64,000 nucleotides of DNA from Pseudomonas sp. R28(2017) (GCF_002112505.1 NZ_NEHW01000001.1:248001-312000); one strand, 5' to 3'; shown: positions 35,323 through 47,989, counted from the first letter of the stretch. Notes: generated from the letters alone by a model not told the origin. Program-made: numbers and translations.

Positions 35323-36330
35323 TCAGCCCAGGCGCTGCCCCGAATCAGGCACGATCAGGATGCCGGCGCGCAGGCCATTCTTGACCCTGGGATTGGGGAA
35401 AATGATCCGCGCCCCCTCCTCCTCGACCACCCAGCGCATTTCCGCCAGGTCCTCGGCCAGCAGGTAACCCTTGCTCAGCTCGGAAAAGTTCTCGATGTCC
35501 GCCGGCAAGTGCAAGTGGAAGCTGTCACTGTGCTTGATGATCTCGCGGGCGACACTGAACAGCTTCAGACCGTCCAGCGAACCGTCGATCTCGGGCTCGG
35601 TATCCTCGATGATACGAATCAACCGCTCTTCGAGCTTGTCCAGGTTGACCTGCTCGTTCTGCCCGAACGGCCGTGCCTTGCCGAGCTCCAGTGTAAAGGC
35701 CTCGGCCTCCAGCTGTTCGTAGGTGAAGGCGCTGAAGGTGATCGACGACTTGCTCTGCAACAGCACCGCCTCCATGCCGGCTGCCGCCAGGCGGGCCAGC
35801 TCGCGCCGGGAATGCTTGCGCCCCTCTTTGTAAGGGTACAGGGCAAACTGCTCGATCTTCGAACCGCGAATGGCGGTATGCAGGTCGTAATGCAGGCGGG
35901 TGCGCTCAGGTTTGCTGAAGAACACCCGGGCAAACTGCTCCAGCTCAGCCGCACGCAATGCCTCGAAACCGCTGGAGAGCTCGTGGCGACCGTTGAACAG
36001 CCGGTTGATATCCTGCTCGACGAAACGCTCGCCCTTGCGGATGGCGACCGGGTTGCCGAACAGGAACAGAATCCGCGCGCGCGGCTTGATCTTGCCGTTG
36101 GCCACGCCATGCAGCAGCCTTTCGAGCAGCTCGATCGGTGCTGTCTCGTTGCCGTGGATACCGGCCGAAAGCAGCAGGTCCAGCCCACAATCCTCGCTTT
36201 CGGGCGGACGCACTTCCAGTGCGCCCTCCCCCAGCCAGCGCAACCGCACGCCCTTGGGTGTCACTTGAGTCTTCTCAGCCGGCTCGTGATCGGTCAGGGT
36301 CAGCTCGAGCAATTTGCCAAGGGCGAGCAT
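35323..36330 (-). CDS. astE: AstE/AruE, succinylglutamate desuccinylase
   Basis: 335 residues from ATG 36330 ([16 protein letters not shown]). A zinc carboxypeptidase-like enzyme; metal and catalytic motifs [14 protein letters not shown] and [11 protein letters not shown] are present. It hydrolyses N-succinylglutamate to glutamate and succinate, the last step of the arginine succinyltransferase pathway. Final gene of the aru operon, 10 bp after the small His-rich gene. Confidence 0.95.
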   Translation of the reverse strand: MLALGKLLELTLTDHEPAEKTQVTPKGVRLRWLGEGALEVRPPESEDCGLDLLLSAGIHGNETAPIELLERLLHGVANGKIKPRARILFLFGNPVAIRKGERFVEQDINRLFNGRHELSSGFEALRAAELEQFARVFFSKPERTRLHYDLHTAIRGSKIEQFALYPYKEGRKHSRRELARLAAAGMEAVLLQSKSSITFSAFTYEQLEAEAFTLELGKARPFGQNEQVNLDKLEERLIRIIEDTEPEIDGSLDGLKLFSVAREIIKHSDSFHLHLPADIENFSELSKGYLLAEDLAEMRWVVEEEGARIIFPNPRVKNGLRAGILIVPDSGQRLG

Positions 36331-36340
36331 AGGCGCTTCC

Positions 36341-36631
36341 TTAGTGGTGGTGGCCGCAGTCGGGGCCATGGACGTGATCGTCATCTTCGCCGACCTCTGC
36401 CGGCTCCATTTCCAGCTGCAGGCTGACCAGGTTGGTGGCCATCGGGCGCAGCAGCAGGTTGGCGTATTCGACATCGCCTTCCTCGACATCCACGCCGATC
36501 AGCAGCTGGCCACGGCCATCCTGCTGAACCCAAACTTCCTTGCCTTGCCAGACAATGGCAAAACGCGTGCAGGAGGTTTCCAGCTGGGTGCCGTCTACAT
36601 CTTCGAGGATCAGGCGCAGGGCGTCGGTCAT
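36341..36631 (-). CDS. Small protein with His-rich tail between astB and astE
   Basis: 96 residues from ATG 36631, with GAGAG about 8 nt upstream. It is acidic, has no membrane segment, and ends in [14 protein letters not shown], a probable metal-binding tail. I do not recognise a characterised family; the gene recurs at this place in Pseudomonas aru operons. It starts 15 bp after astB and ends 10 bp before astE, which is a zinc enzyme, so metal delivery to AstE is a possible role (inference only). Confidence 0.8.
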   Translation of the reverse strand: MTDALRLILEDVDGTQLETSCTRFAIVWQGKEVWVQQDGRGQLLIGVDVEEGDVEYANLLLRPMATNLVSLQLEMEPAEVGEDDDHVHGPDCGHHH

Positions 36632-36645
36632 GGGTAATTCTCTCT

Positions 36646-37995
36646 TCAAGGTTGGCGTTGGAACGGGTACACCGAGCCCAACTTCAGGATCTGGGTCAAC
36701 TCATCCAGCGCGGTACGGCATTCCAGCAGCAGCTGCGGGTCGGCAAGGTCGGCTTCGCCAAGGCGATCGCGGTAGTGCTTGTCGACCCACTGCACCAGGG
36801 TGTCGTACAGCGGGGCGGTCATGATAACGCCTGGATTGACCGCCGCCAGTTCCGATTCCTTCAATGCCACGCGCAAACGCAGGCAAGCCGGGCCACCGCC
36901 GTTCTGCATGCTCTGCTTGAGGTCGAACACCTTGACCTCCTTCACCGCGCCGCCCTGGGCGGTCAACTGGCCGAGGTAGGCCCAGACCCGCTCGTTGTTG
37001 CGGCACTCTTCCGGCACCACCAGCAGCATCGAGCCATCGTCACGGCTGAGCAGCTGGCTGTTGAACAGGTAGGACCGCACTGCATCCTCTACCGTTACCG
37101 CCGCGCGAGGCACACGGATGGCCTGGAAGTTGCCACCCTTGCTGGCCAGTTTAGCCTGCAGCTGGCCAAGCACCGCGTCGGTCTCCAGGAAAGCGTCCTC
37201 GTGGTAGAACAGCACTTCGCCGTTACCGACCGAAATCACATCGTTGTGGAACACGCCCTGGTCGATCACCGCCGGGTTCTGTTGAGCGTAGACCACACCG
37301 TCGTCGCTCAGGCCGTGCAGCCTGGCCACGGCCTGCGAGGCCTCCAGGGTCTGGCGCGCCGGGTATTTCTGCGGTGCGGGGTAGCGGCTGTCGAAGGCGC
37401 TGCGGCCATAGACGAAAAACTCGACCCCGGCCTCGCCGTATTCGCGACAGAAGCGCGTGTGGTTGGCCGCGCCCTCGTCGCCGAACTGTGCCACGGCAGG
37501 CAGTGCTTGGTGGTGGGCAAAGTGTTTCTCGTTGTTGAACATCGCCGCCAGCACGCGGCTGGTGGTCGGGTGCTCGATGCTGCGGTGGTACTTGCAATTG
37601 AGGTTTGCGGCCGTGAAGTGCACGCGGCCATCAGCGGTGTCGGCACTCGGGCTGACGGTGGCGGCGTTGGCCACCCACATGCTCGAGGCCGAGCAGCTGG
37701 CGACCAGCAAGGGCATGGCCTCCTTGGCGGCACGCTGGATCACCTCGGCATCGCTGCCGCTGAAGCCCAGGCGACGCAAGGCGGCCACGTCCGGGCGCTC
37801 CTGCGGCGCCAGCACGCCCTGCTTGAAGCCCAGGTCGGCCAGCGCTTTCATCTTGGCCAGGCCCTGGCGCGCCGCTTCCCGCGGGTTGGACCCTTGCTGG
37901 CTGTTGCTCTGCGAAGCCACGTTACCGTAGGACAGGCCGCCGTAGTTGTGGGTAGGCCCCACCAGGCCATCAAAATTCACTTCATAGGATTTCAT
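36646..37995 (-). CDS. astB: AstB/AruB, N-succinylarginine dihydrolase
   Basis: 449 residues, full length. Starts [25 protein letters not shown], a family hallmark, and has [15 protein letters not shown] with the catalytic cysteine. It removes two ammonia and CO2 from N-succinylarginine to give N-succinylornithine (step 2 of the pathway). Amidinotransferase/pentein fold. 23 bp after astD. Confidence 0.96.
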   Translation of the reverse strand: MKSYEVNFDGLVGPTHNYGGLSYGNVASQSNSQQGSNPREAARQGLAKMKALADLGFKQGVLAPQERPDVAALRRLGFSGSDAEVIQRAAKEAMPLLVASCSASSMWVANAATVSPSADTADGRVHFTAANLNCKYHRSIEHPTTSRVLAAMFNNEKHFAHHQALPAVAQFGDEGAANHTRFCREYGEAGVEFFVYGRSAFDSRYPAPQKYPARQTLEASQAVARLHGLSDDGVVYAQQNPAVIDQGVFHNDVISVGNGEVLFYHEDAFLETDAVLGQLQAKLASKGGNFQAIRVPRAAVTVEDAVRSYLFNSQLLSRDDGSMLLVVPEECRNNERVWAYLGQLTAQGGAVKEVKVFDLKQSMQNGGGPACLRLRVALKESELAAVNPGVIMTAPLYDTLVQWVDKHYRDRLGEADLADPQLLLECRTALDELTQILKLGSVYPFQRQP

Positions 37996-38018
37996 CGGCT
38001 AGGCTCCGTGACCTGTTG

Positions 38019-39482
<1,464 letters not shown>

Positions 39483-40511
39483 TTACTGGGCCTCCCGGCT
39501 TGCCGACAGTGGCACGGCACGTACGTTGTCGCCAGCGCCCATGCGCAGGCGCTTGGCGGTCAGCGGGTCGACCACCAGGGTGCCTGCTGCCAGGCGTGCG
39601 GGCGCTGCCGTGATGCGGCAGTCGTCGCGCTTGCGGTTGTGAATGATGTACGGGGTCGCGTCATCGCCCGGCGTACCCACGGCCAGCACCAGGGTCTCGC
39701 TCTCGCGCACGGCGCGGATCTTCGAGGTCTCGCACTCGATGGCCGGCCCGGCGTCGAAGATGTCGACGTAGCCCTGATAGCTGAAGCCTTCCTGCTTGAG
39801 CATCGCCAGCGCCGGCTCCGTGTCGGTGTGCACGCGGCCGATGACACTGCGCGCGGCTTCGGAAAGGAAGCAGGTGTACAGCGGGAACTTGGGCATCAGC
39901 TCGGCAATGAATGACTTGTTGCCCACGCCGGTGAGGTAGTCGGCCTGACTGAACTCCATCTTGAAGAAGTGCCGACCCAGGCTTTCCCAGAACGGCGAGC
40001 GGCCTTGCTCGTCGGACATGCCGCGCATTTCGGCGATGATCTTGTTGCCGAACAGTTCAGGGAACTCGGCAATGAACAGCATGCGCGCACGCGACAGCAG
40101 GCGGCCGTTGAGCCCGGAGCGGTAATCGCTGCGCAGGAACAGCGAGCACAGCTCGGAGTTGCCGGTCAGGTCGTTGGCCAGGAACAGCGTGGGGATTTCG
40201 CGGTAGATCTTCAGTTCCTGGGAGGCGCTGACCGTCAGGCCGACCCGGTAGTTGTACCAGGGTTCACGCAGGCCCACGGCACCGGCGATGGCGCTGATGC
40301 CGACCACCAGGCCTTCATCGTTCTCCAGCACGAACAGGTAGTCGGTGTCGCCACGCTCGGCTTCGCCACGGAAGCTCTTTTCGGCCCAGCCGACACGATG
40401 GGCAAGGCGCTCCTCGTTGGCCGGCAGGGTAGTGAGCCCGGTGGTGCCGGTGCTGCGTGCCAACTCGATCAGCGCGGGTAAATCGCTGCTGCGTACGGGA
40501 CGAACGATCAT
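39483..40511 (-). CDS. aruG: AruG, arginine/ornithine N-succinyltransferase beta subunit
   Basis: 342 residues, AstA family (GNAT-like; starts MIVRPVRSSDLPALIELARSTGTGLTTLP-type). Partner of the adjacent AruF: pseudomonads split AstA activity between two homologous subunits. Transfers succinyl from succinyl-CoA to the alpha-amino group of arginine or ornithine. The AruF/AruG naming follows gene order in P. aeruginosa. Confidence 0.93.
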   Translation of the reverse strand: MIVRPVRSSDLPALIELARSTGTTGLTTLPANEERLAHRVGWAEKSFRGEAERGDTDYLFVLENDEGLVVGISAIAGAVGLREPWYNYRVGLTVSASQELKIYREIPTLFLANDLTGNSELCSLFLRSDYRSGLNGRLLSRARMLFIAEFPELFGNKIIAEMRGMSDEQGRSPFWESLGRHFFKMEFSQADYLTGVGNKSFIAELMPKFPLYTCFLSEAARSVIGRVHTDTEPALAMLKQEGFSYQGYVDIFDAGPAIECETSKIRAVRESETLVLAVGTPGDDATPYIIHNRKRDDCRITAAPARLAAGTLVVDPLTAKRLRMGAGDNVRAVPLSASREAQ

Positions 40512-40574
40512 GCTATCTCCTTGTGCGGCGGCCAGTGCCTGCCGCGAAACTCACTGTTGCAGCCCGGCCTTGGC

Positions 40575-41594
40575 TCAGGCCGCGACCAACCGCACGCTGG
40601 CGCCTTCACCGACGCCCAGGGCGTCGGCCGCTTCACTGCTCAAGCTGACCGGCTTGCCTGGCACCCAGTCCAGGTCCAGCAGCACTGCGCGGTAATCCTG
40701 CAACTGGCCATTGCACACCAGGTAGGGGCGCCCACCCTTGACCGGGGCATCGTCCACCTTCACGGGCACCACGCGGCTCTGCGCGATCGAGCGAATGCCC
40801 GAGGCACGCGCATGCAGGGTCGGCCCGCCGTCGAAGATGTCGATGTAGTGCTCGGTCTCGAAGCCTTCGCGCATGAGGATGTCGAAGGTAATTTGCGCCC
40901 GCGGGTGCACCTGGCCCATGGCCTCCTGGGCCTCATCAGGCAGCAGCGGCACGTAGATGGGGTAATGGGGCATCAGCTCGGCCAGGAAGGTACGGCTTTT
41001 CAGGCCGCACAGGCGCTCGGCGTCGGCGTAGTTGAGGTCGAAGAAATTGCGGCCGATCGAATCCCAGAACGGCGATTCGCCCTGCTCGTCGCTGTAGCCG
41101 ACGATTTCGGTGACCACCGAATCGGCGAAGCGCTCCGGGTGCGAGGCCATGAACAGCAGACGGCCACGGGAGTTGAGCTCCGCCCAGCCACTGTTCACCA
41201 GTTCGGGCAGCACATAGAAGCTGGTCAGCAGGCTGTTGCCGGTCAAGTCGTGGCACAGCGACAGGACATGGATCTTGTTGTGGATCTTCAGCTCGCGCGA
41301 GGCGTGCACGAAGGTCTCGTTGCGGAAGCTGTAGAACGGCTCGGAGTAGCCGGCCGAGGCGACGATGGCCGAGCAGCCGGCGAGCTTGCCGGTGTCGCTG
41401 TCTTCGAGCACGAAGAAGTAGCTCTCTTCGCCGTTGAAACTGACTTCAGCGGCGAAGGAGGTTTCCGAGGCGGCAATCTTGTCGCCCAGGCGGGCGGCAT
41501 CGTCCGGCAGCGAGGTGACACCAACGGGGCTGTCGGCAGCCATGCGCTGCACTTCGTTCAGATCAGCCATTTGCGCGGGGCGCATCACCAGCAT
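40575..41594 (-). CDS. aruF: AruF, arginine/ornithine N-succinyltransferase alpha subunit
   Basis: 339 residues, homologous to AruG along its whole length (MLVMRPAQMADLNEVQRMA; YRFRNETFVHASRELKIHNK-type region; DIFDGGPTLHA). First enzyme of the arginine succinyltransferase pathway with AruG. It follows aruC after 137 bp that contain two hairpins, one of them terminator-like. Confidence 0.93.
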   Translation of the reverse strand: MLVMRPAQMADLNEVQRMAADSPVGVTSLPDDAARLGDKIAASETSFAAEVSFNGEESYFFVLEDSDTGKLAGCSAIVASAGYSEPFYSFRNETFVHASRELKIHNKIHVLSLCHDLTGNSLLTSFYVLPELVNSGWAELNSRGRLLFMASHPERFADSVVTEIVGYSDEQGESPFWDSIGRNFFDLNYADAERLCGLKSRTFLAELMPHYPIYVPLLPDEAQEAMGQVHPRAQITFDILMREGFETEHYIDIFDGGPTLHARASGIRSIAQSRVVPVKVDDAPVKGGRPYLVCNGQLQDYRAVLLDLDWVPGKPVSLSSEAADALGVGEGASVRLVAA

Positions 41595-41636
41595 GGTGTC
41601 ACTCCTTTGGAAAACGGGCCGTTCACGACGGCACGG

Positions 41637-41663
41637 AAAAACGGCGGGTGCCTCAGCACCCGC
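41637..41663 (-). terminator. Terminator-like hairpin between aruC and aruF
   Basis: Minus strand: perfect 8-bp stem GCGGGTGC / GCACCCGC with a 4-nt loop (41663-41644), then CG and five Ts (41641-41637). It lies inside the aru operon, between aruC and aruF. Confidence 0.6.
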
Positions 41664-41676
41664 ACTGGAATTCGGA

Positions 41677-41717
41677 GTTCACCGGCGCGGCGCCTTGAAA
41701 AGCCCGGGCCGGTGAAC
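41677..41717 (-). repeat. Inverted repeat between aruC and aruF
   Basis: Ten-base arms GTTCACCGGC (41677-41686) and GCCGGTGAAC (41708-41717) with 21 nt between. It starts 15 bp after the aruC stop and precedes the terminator-like hairpin, so in the RNA it forms the first of two consecutive stems. Confidence 0.65.
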
Positions 41718-41731
41718 GGACCGCAGGCGGA

Positions 41732-43057
<1,326 letters not shown>

Positions 43058-43091
43058 CGCAAAACCCAGTTTTACCCAGGCTTTCGGCAAT

Positions 43092-43108
43092 GCGACAAAC
43101 ACTGTCGC
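43092..43108. promoter_or_regulatory. Inverted ArgR half-sites
   Basis: GCGACA (43092-43097) and TGTCGC (43103-43108) with 5 bp between them: two ArgR half-site cores facing each other, 35 bp further upstream of aruC. Confidence 0.5.
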
Positions 43109-43178
43109 AATCGCGCAGTGTACGGGAGAGAGGGGGCTGGGTGAACGGGTGTGCACATTAACAACAGTGGCTGCCTGT

Positions 43179-43276
43179 ACCGGCCTCTTCGCGGGCGCGC
43201 CCGCTCCCACAGGCTTCGTGCAGGGCTTGAAGCTTATGCTGTCCTGTGGGAGCGGGCATGCCCGCGAAAGGGCCGG
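43179..43276. repeat. REP pair (inverted) between argR and aruC
   Basis: Two inverted REP copies (GCGGGCGCGCCCGCTCCCAC and GTGGGAGCGGGCATGCCCGC) with about 40 bp between. It separates argR from the aruC promoter. Confidence 0.85.
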
Positions 43277-43293
43277 AACAGGAGATAGAAGAA

Positions 43294-44274
43294 TCAGCCC
43301 TTTTCGGCAGGCGCCGAGCTCAGCTCGAAGGGGCTGCTGCTGCGCCGCTGGTTGCGGTCTTCCCGCGGCGTGGCGCCGAAGAAGTTGCGATAGGCACTGG
43401 AAAAATGCGGCCCCGAGGAAAAGCCACAGGACAGCCCGATCTGGATGATCGACTTGCTGGTCTGCATCAGCATCTGCCGCGCTTTGTTCAATCGCAGCTC
43501 CAGGTAATACTGGCTCGGCACGCGGTTCAGGTACTGCTTGAAGATCCGCTCCAGCTGCCGGCGCGACACGCACACATGCTGGGCAATTTCATCAGTGGTC
43601 AGCGGCTCTTCGATGTTGGCTTCCATCAACAGCACCGCCTGGGTCAGCTTCGGATGGCTCGAGCCAAGGCGGTTCTGCAGCGGAATGCGCTGGCGCTCGC
43701 CACCTTCGCGAATGCGCTCGACCACCAGCTCCTCGGACACCGCCCCGGCAAGCTCGGCCCCGTGATCGCGGGCCAGCACCGCCAGCAGCAGGTCGGTCAC
43801 GGCCATGCCACCACAGGCGGTCAGGCGATCACGGTCCCAGTCGAACAAGTGGCTGGTGGCAATCACCTTGGGAAAGCGCTCGGCAAAGTCGTCCTGCCAG
43901 CGCCAGTGCACCGCCGCACGGTAGCCATCGAGCAGACCGAGCATGGCCAGTGGGTATACCCCGGCGGACAGGCCACCGATCATGCAGCCACTGCGCGCCA
44001 GTTGCTTGAGCGCCGCCGACAGCGCCGAGCCCACCGCCTGGGGCAGATCGTCGGCCAACAGAAACAGCTTGTGGCAGCCTTCCAGTCGCCCATTCCACGG
44101 CTCGCCCGGCAAGCGCCAGGCGCCCTCCTCGGCGGGCTCCGCCTGGAGGAAGACGATCTCGTAGACCACCTCCGGATGCACCCGCTGGGCCACCTGCAAC
44201 ACTTCCTCCGCCAGCGCCAGGGTCAAAGGCTTGGTGCTAGGCCAGATGAGAAAACCGATTCGCTGGGTGGTCAT
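43294..44274 (-). CDS. argR: ArgR, AraC-family regulator of arginine metabolism
   Basis: 326 residues from ATG 44274 (MTTQRIGFLIWPSTKPL). The N-terminal half is a DJ-1/PfpI-like amidotransferase fold; the C-terminal 100 residues hold two helix-turn-helix motifs (TDEIAQHVCVSRRQLERIFKQYL; IIQIGLSCGFSSGPHFSSAYRNFF). In P. aeruginosa ArgR binds arginine and activates aot and aru genes while repressing biosynthetic ones. It is unrelated to E. coli ArgR. Last gene of the aot group, 101 bp after aotP. Confidence 0.94.
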   Translation of the reverse strand: MTTQRIGFLIWPSTKPLTLALAEEVLQVAQRVHPEVVYEIVFLQAEPAEEGAWRLPGEPWNGRLEGCHKLFLLADDLPQAVGSALSAALKQLARSGCMIGGLSAGVYPLAMLGLLDGYRAAVHWRWQDDFAERFPKVIATSHLFDWDRDRLTACGGMAVTDLLLAVLARDHGAELAGAVSEELVVERIREGGERQRIPLQNRLGSSHPKLTQAVLLMEANIEEPLTTDEIAQHVCVSRRQLERIFKQYLNRVPSQYYLELRLNKARQMLMQTSKSIIQIGLSCGFSSGPHFSSAYRNFFGATPREDRNQRRSSSPFELSSAPAEKG

Positions 44275-44375
44275 AGGGTGCGGTCCGAAACCTTGGGATC
44301 GTTCGAGTCTGTGGCGCCAGGGCAGGCTGCGCTCGCTGCGCAGCATGCCCTATTCTGGTGCAAAGATGCAGCCTT

Positions 44376-45140
44376 TTACTTCAAGCTGCCGGAGAGGAAC
44401 TGCTTGAGCCGCTCCGATTGCGGGTTGGCCAGCACTTCACGCGGGCAACCGGTTTCTTCGACCAGGCCTTTGTGCAGGAACACCAGCTGGTTCGACACTT
44501 CACGGGCAAAGCCCATCTCGTGGGTCACCACCACCATGGTGCGGCCTTCCTGGGCCAGGGCCTGCATCACCTTGAGCACATCGCCCACCAGCTCGGGGTC
44601 GAGCGCCGAGGTCGGCTCGTCGAACAGCATGACCTCTGGCTCCATGGCCAGGGCCCGGGCAATCGCCACACGCTGCTGCTCACCACCGGACATATGGCCG
44701 GGGAAGGCGTCCTTGCGGTGTGCCACACCCACCTTGGCCAGGTAGTGCTCGGCCTTCTCCAGGGCTTCCTTCTTGCTCACCCCGAGCACGTGCACCGGGG
44801 CTTCGATGATGTTCTCCAGCGCGGTCATGTGCGACCACAGGTTGAAATGCTGAAACACCATCGACAGGCGCGAGCGCATGCGCTGCAGCTGACGTGGGTC
44901 GGAGGCCTTGAGCGCGCCGTCCTTGCCGGGCACCAGCTTGAGCTCCTCATTGTTGAGCAGGATCTTGCCCGCATGGGGCTGCTCGAGCAGGTTGATGCAG
45001 CGCAGGAAGGTCGACTTGCCCGAACCGCTGGAGCCGATGATGCTGATCACGTCGCCTGCCTTGGCCGCCAGGGACACGCCCTTGAGCACTTCATGGCTGC
45101 CATAGCGCTTGTGCAGGTCTTGGACTTCGAGTTTGTACAT
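44376..45140 (-). CDS. aotP: AotP, arginine/ornithine ABC importer ATPase
   Basis: 254 residues from ATG 45140 (MYKLEVQDLHKRYGSHEVLKG). Walker A GSSGSGKSTFL near residue 39, signature MSGGEQQRVAIARAL, Walker B VMLFDEPTSALDPE, H-loop VVVTHEMGFA. HisP-type ATPase of a polar amino-acid importer. Starts 22 bp after aotM; there is no room for the aotO gene that P. aeruginosa has at this point. Confidence 0.94.
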   Translation of the reverse strand: MYKLEVQDLHKRYGSHEVLKGVSLAAKAGDVISIIGSSGSGKSTFLRCINLLEQPHAGKILLNNEELKLVPGKDGALKASDPRQLQRMRSRLSMVFQHFNLWSHMTALENIIEAPVHVLGVSKKEALEKAEHYLAKVGVAHRKDAFPGHMSGGEQQRVAIARALAMEPEVMLFDEPTSALDPELVGDVLKVMQALAQEGRTMVVVTHEMGFAREVSNQLVFLHKGLVEETGCPREVLANPQSERLKQFLSGSLK

Positions 45141-45162
45141 GCTGTCGGTTCTCACAGAGCGT

Positions 45163-45861
45163 TCAGTGCTTGCGCGGCGCCAGGTAGCCGAGCCAGCGGC
45201 GTTCGGCCATCTTGAACAGGCGCACGAGGATGAAGGTCAGGCACAGGTAGAACACGCCCGCCGTGATGTAGGCCTCGAAAGGCAGGTAGTACTGGGCATT
45301 GACCGTGCGTGCCGCACCGGTGATGTCGATCAGGGTGACGATCGACGCCAGGCTGGTGGTCTGCAGCATCATGATCACTTCGTTGCTGTACTGCGGCAGC
45401 GCGCGGCGCAGGGCCGACGGCAGCAGGATGCGGCGGTACATCTTCATGCGCGACATGCCCATGGCCTTGGCCGCCTCGATCTCGCCATGGGGCGTGGCCT
45501 TGAGGCTGCCGGCGATGATTTCCGCGGTGTAGGCGCTGGTGTTGATGGCGAAGGCCAGGCAGGCGCAGAAGGTCGCGCTGGAAAGCCACGGCCAGAAGAT
45601 GCTCTCGCGCACCGCCTCGAACTGGGCCAGGCCGTAGTAGATCAGGAACAGCTGCACCAGCATCGGCGTGCCACGGATGACGTAGGTGTACAACCAGGCG
45701 CTCATGTTCACCAGCGGCTGCTTGGACACCCGCATCAAGCCCAGCGGAATGGCCGCCAGCAGGCCGAACAGCAGCGACAGCGCCAGCAGCTTGAGGGTGG
45801 TCAGCAGGCCGCCGAGGTACAGCGGCATGGCTTCCCAGACCACGTTGTAGTCGAAAATCAT
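45163..45861 (-). CDS. aotM: AotM, arginine/ornithine importer permease
   Basis: 232 residues, HisM-type permease with five membrane segments and the ATPase-contact EAA loop (EIEAAKAMGMSRMKMYRRILLPSAL). Forms a heterodimer with AotQ in the inner membrane. Its ATG overlaps the aotQ stop by 4 bp. Confidence 0.94.
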   Translation of the reverse strand: MIFDYNVVWEAMPLYLGGLLTTLKLLALSLLFGLLAAIPLGLMRVSKQPLVNMSAWLYTYVIRGTPMLVQLFLIYYGLAQFEAVRESIFWPWLSSATFCACLAFAINTSAYTAEIIAGSLKATPHGEIEAAKAMGMSRMKMYRRILLPSALRRALPQYSNEVIMMLQTTSLASIVTLIDITGAARTVNAQYYLPFEAYITAGVFYLCLTFILVRLFKMAERRWLGYLAPRKH

Positions 45862-46547
45862 AGTTCAGCCACCTTGACGCCTACCGAGTAGCGGCGCTCC
45901 AGATACTTCAGCGCCAGCAGCGAAATACTGGTGATCACCAGGTACAGCGCGGCCACGGCCAGGAAGAAGGTGAAAGGTTCGCGGGTGGCGTCGGCCGCCT
46001 GCTTGGCCTTGAACATCATGTCCTGCAGGCCGACCACCGAAATCAGCGCCGTGGCCTTGGTCAGCACCAGCCAGTTGTTGGTGAAGCCCGGGATGGCCAG
46101 GCGGATCATCTGCGGCACCTGGATGCGGAAGAACACCTGGCGCGCGCTCATGCCATAGGCCACGCCGGCTTCGGCCTGGCCCTTGGGGATACCGAGGAAC
46201 GCACCACGGAAGGTTTCCGACAGGTACGCACCGAAAATGAAGCCCAGCGTGCCGATACCGGCGATCAGCGGGTTCAGGTCGATGTAGTCGTCATAGCCGA
46301 GCAGCGGCGCCACCCGGTTGATGATGTCCTGGCCGCCGTAGAAGATCAGCAGGATCAGGACCAGGTCGGGGATGCCACGGATCACCGTGGAATACAGATC
46401 CCCCAGCCAGGCCAGCCAGCGCACCGGCGACAAACGCAGCGCCACGCCGATCAGGCCGAGGACGATGGCCAGGGCCATCGACGACAGGGCGAGCTGCAGC
46501 GTCAGCCACGCCCCGTCGAGGATGACTGCCCCATAGCCTTTCAACAT
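45858..46547 (-). CDS. aotQ: AotQ, arginine/ornithine importer permease
   Basis: 229 residues, HisQ-type permease with five membrane segments and the EAA-like loop (GQAEAGVAYGMSARQVFFRIQVPQM). It is 91 bp after aotJ and overlaps aotM. Confidence 0.94.
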   Translation of the reverse strand: MLKGYGAVILDGAWLTLQLALSSMALAIVLGLIGVALRLSPVRWLAWLGDLYSTVIRGIPDLVLILLIFYGGQDIINRVAPLLGYDDYIDLNPLIAGIGTLGFIFGAYLSETFRGAFLGIPKGQAEAGVAYGMSARQVFFRIQVPQMIRLAIPGFTNNWLVLTKATALISVVGLQDMMFKAKQAADATREPFTFFLAVAALYLVITSISLLALKYLERRYSVGVKVAEL

Positions 46548-46638
46548 GATTGGGATTCCTCAGGGCTTGGGAATGAAAAATGGTGCAAACCTCAGAGCCT
46601 CTGCTGTTTGCACCATTGCACAGGTGAAACCCGACGTC

Positions 46639-47424
46639 TTAGTTCGAGTCTGGACCGTAGATGTCGAAGTTGAAGTACTTCTTCTCGATTTCTTTGTACT
46701 TGCCGTTGGCGCGGATGGCGTCGATGGCCTTGTTGATGCGCTCGCGGTTGGCGTCGTCGCCCTTGCGCACGGCGATGCCGACGCCGTCACCGAAGTACTT
46801 CACGTCGGTGAACGACGGGCCAACGAAGGCAAAGCCTTTGCCGGCGTCGGTTTTCAGGAAGCCGTCTTCGAGCAGGGTGGCGTCGGCCACGGTGCCGTCC
46901 AGGCGGCCAGCGGCAACGTCGAGGTAGATCTCGTTCTGGGTGCCGTACGGGACGACGGTCGCGCCCTTCGGAGCCAGCACTTCCTTGGCGAAGCGGTCGT
47001 GGATCGAACCGCGCTGCACGCCGATCTTCTTGCCCTTGAGCTCGTCAAGGCCTTCGCTGACGGTGGTGCCTTCCTTCATCACCAGGCGCGCCGGGGTCAG
47101 GTAGTAGCGCTTGGTGAAGTCGACCGACTTCTTGCGGTCTTCGGTGATCGACATGGACGACAGGATGGCGTCGATCTTGCGCACTTTCAGTGCCGGAATC
47201 AGGCCGTCGAACTCTTGCTCGACCCAGGTGCACTTGGCCTTCATCTCTTCACACAGGGCGTTGCCGATGTCGTAGTCGAAACCGGCGATGCTGCCGTCCG
47301 GCTGCTTGAAGGCGAACGGTGGGTAAGCGGCTTCGATGCCGATCTTCAACGGTTTTTCATCGGCCTGCGATACCAGGGAAAACACGGAAAGCGCCAGGGC
47401 GCCAAGCAGTGCGAGCTTCTTCAT
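46639..47424 (-). CDS. aotJ: AotJ, periplasmic arginine/ornithine-binding protein
   Basis: 261 residues from ATG 47424, with signal peptide [23 protein letters not shown]. Solute-binding family 3: [21 protein letters not shown] at the mature N-terminus and [16 protein letters not shown] in the ligand cleft. First gene of aotJQMP-argR. The longer frame to 47550 is rejected because the signal peptide begins at this ATG. Confidence 0.95.
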   Translation of the reverse strand: MKKLALLGALALSVFSLVSQADEKPLKIGIEAAYPPFAFKQPDGSIAGFDYDIGNALCEEMKAKCTWVEQEFDGLIPALKVRKIDAILSSMSITEDRKKSVDFTKRYYLTPARLVMKEGTTVSEGLDELKGKKIGVQRGSIHDRFAKEVLAPKGATVVPYGTQNEIYLDVAAGRLDGTVADATLLEDGFLKTDAGKGFAFVGPSFTDVKYFGDGVGIAVRKGDDANRERINKAIDAIRANGKYKEIEKKYFNFDIYGPDSN

Positions 47425-47575
47425 CAGGTAACTCCATCGGTACGGGGCAATACGAGGCAGGGGGTAACAGCTGCCCGATATGCGAATGGGTACAACGCGA
47501 GCCGCGCAGGTTTCGACCAAGGTCGCAGACCACGAGCGAGTGAGTGGCATTTTAACGACAGCCCGGTAGTCGATA

Positions 47576-47602
47576 TTTCTTCAAAGCGACAACTACTTAC
47601 AG
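47576..47602 (-). promoter_or_regulatory. ArgR-like site upstream of aotJ
   Basis: Minus strand CTGTAAGTAGTTGTCGCTT (47602-47584), completing TGTCGC-N8-AA at 47591-47576. It lies 152 bp before the aotJ ATG and is nearly the same as the site before aruC. Confidence 0.7.
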
Positions 47603-47879
47603 AAGCGCTTGAAATCGCGGCGGGCGATGTTGACAGCTTTTGCAAATCATGCAATAGCTCGAGAGAAATAACCTGTAAGCCAAGCAATTACCGGGCCTAT
47701 TATTGGCAAACCCTTGCAATACGGCAAGTGCAGCGTTCCACCTGATTGAAAATGGCCACGAACGCGCACCAAAACGGATCGGACTTGTTTCCCTGCGCCC
47801 CGATCCTGTGCGAAATCGGTGACAGAAGAGTTACCGATGATTGTCGAGTAACAGCATAAGGCCTCACATTCCTTTTGGC

Positions 47880-47970
47880 CCATTCGCGGGCAAGCCCGCT
47901 CCCACAGGTATAGCGCGATCATGAAGACTGCGCCGTACCTGTGGGAGCGGGCTTGCCCGCGAATGGGCTG
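47880..47970. repeat. REP pair (inverted) downstream of acs
   Basis: Inverted REP copies with cores CGCGGGCAAGCCCGCTCCC and GGGAGCGGGCTTGCCCGCG, about 35 bp apart, 20 bp after the acs stop. Confidence 0.87.
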
Positions 47971-47989
47971 CAAGGCAGCCCTGGTGCTA

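Larger units (their letters stand above)
47425..47989 (-). other. 565-bp gap between acs and aotJ
   Basis: Holds the aotJ promoter region with the ArgR-like motif at 47576-47602 and, nearer acs, a REP pair at 47880-47970. No credible ORF was found in between. Confidence 0.7.
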
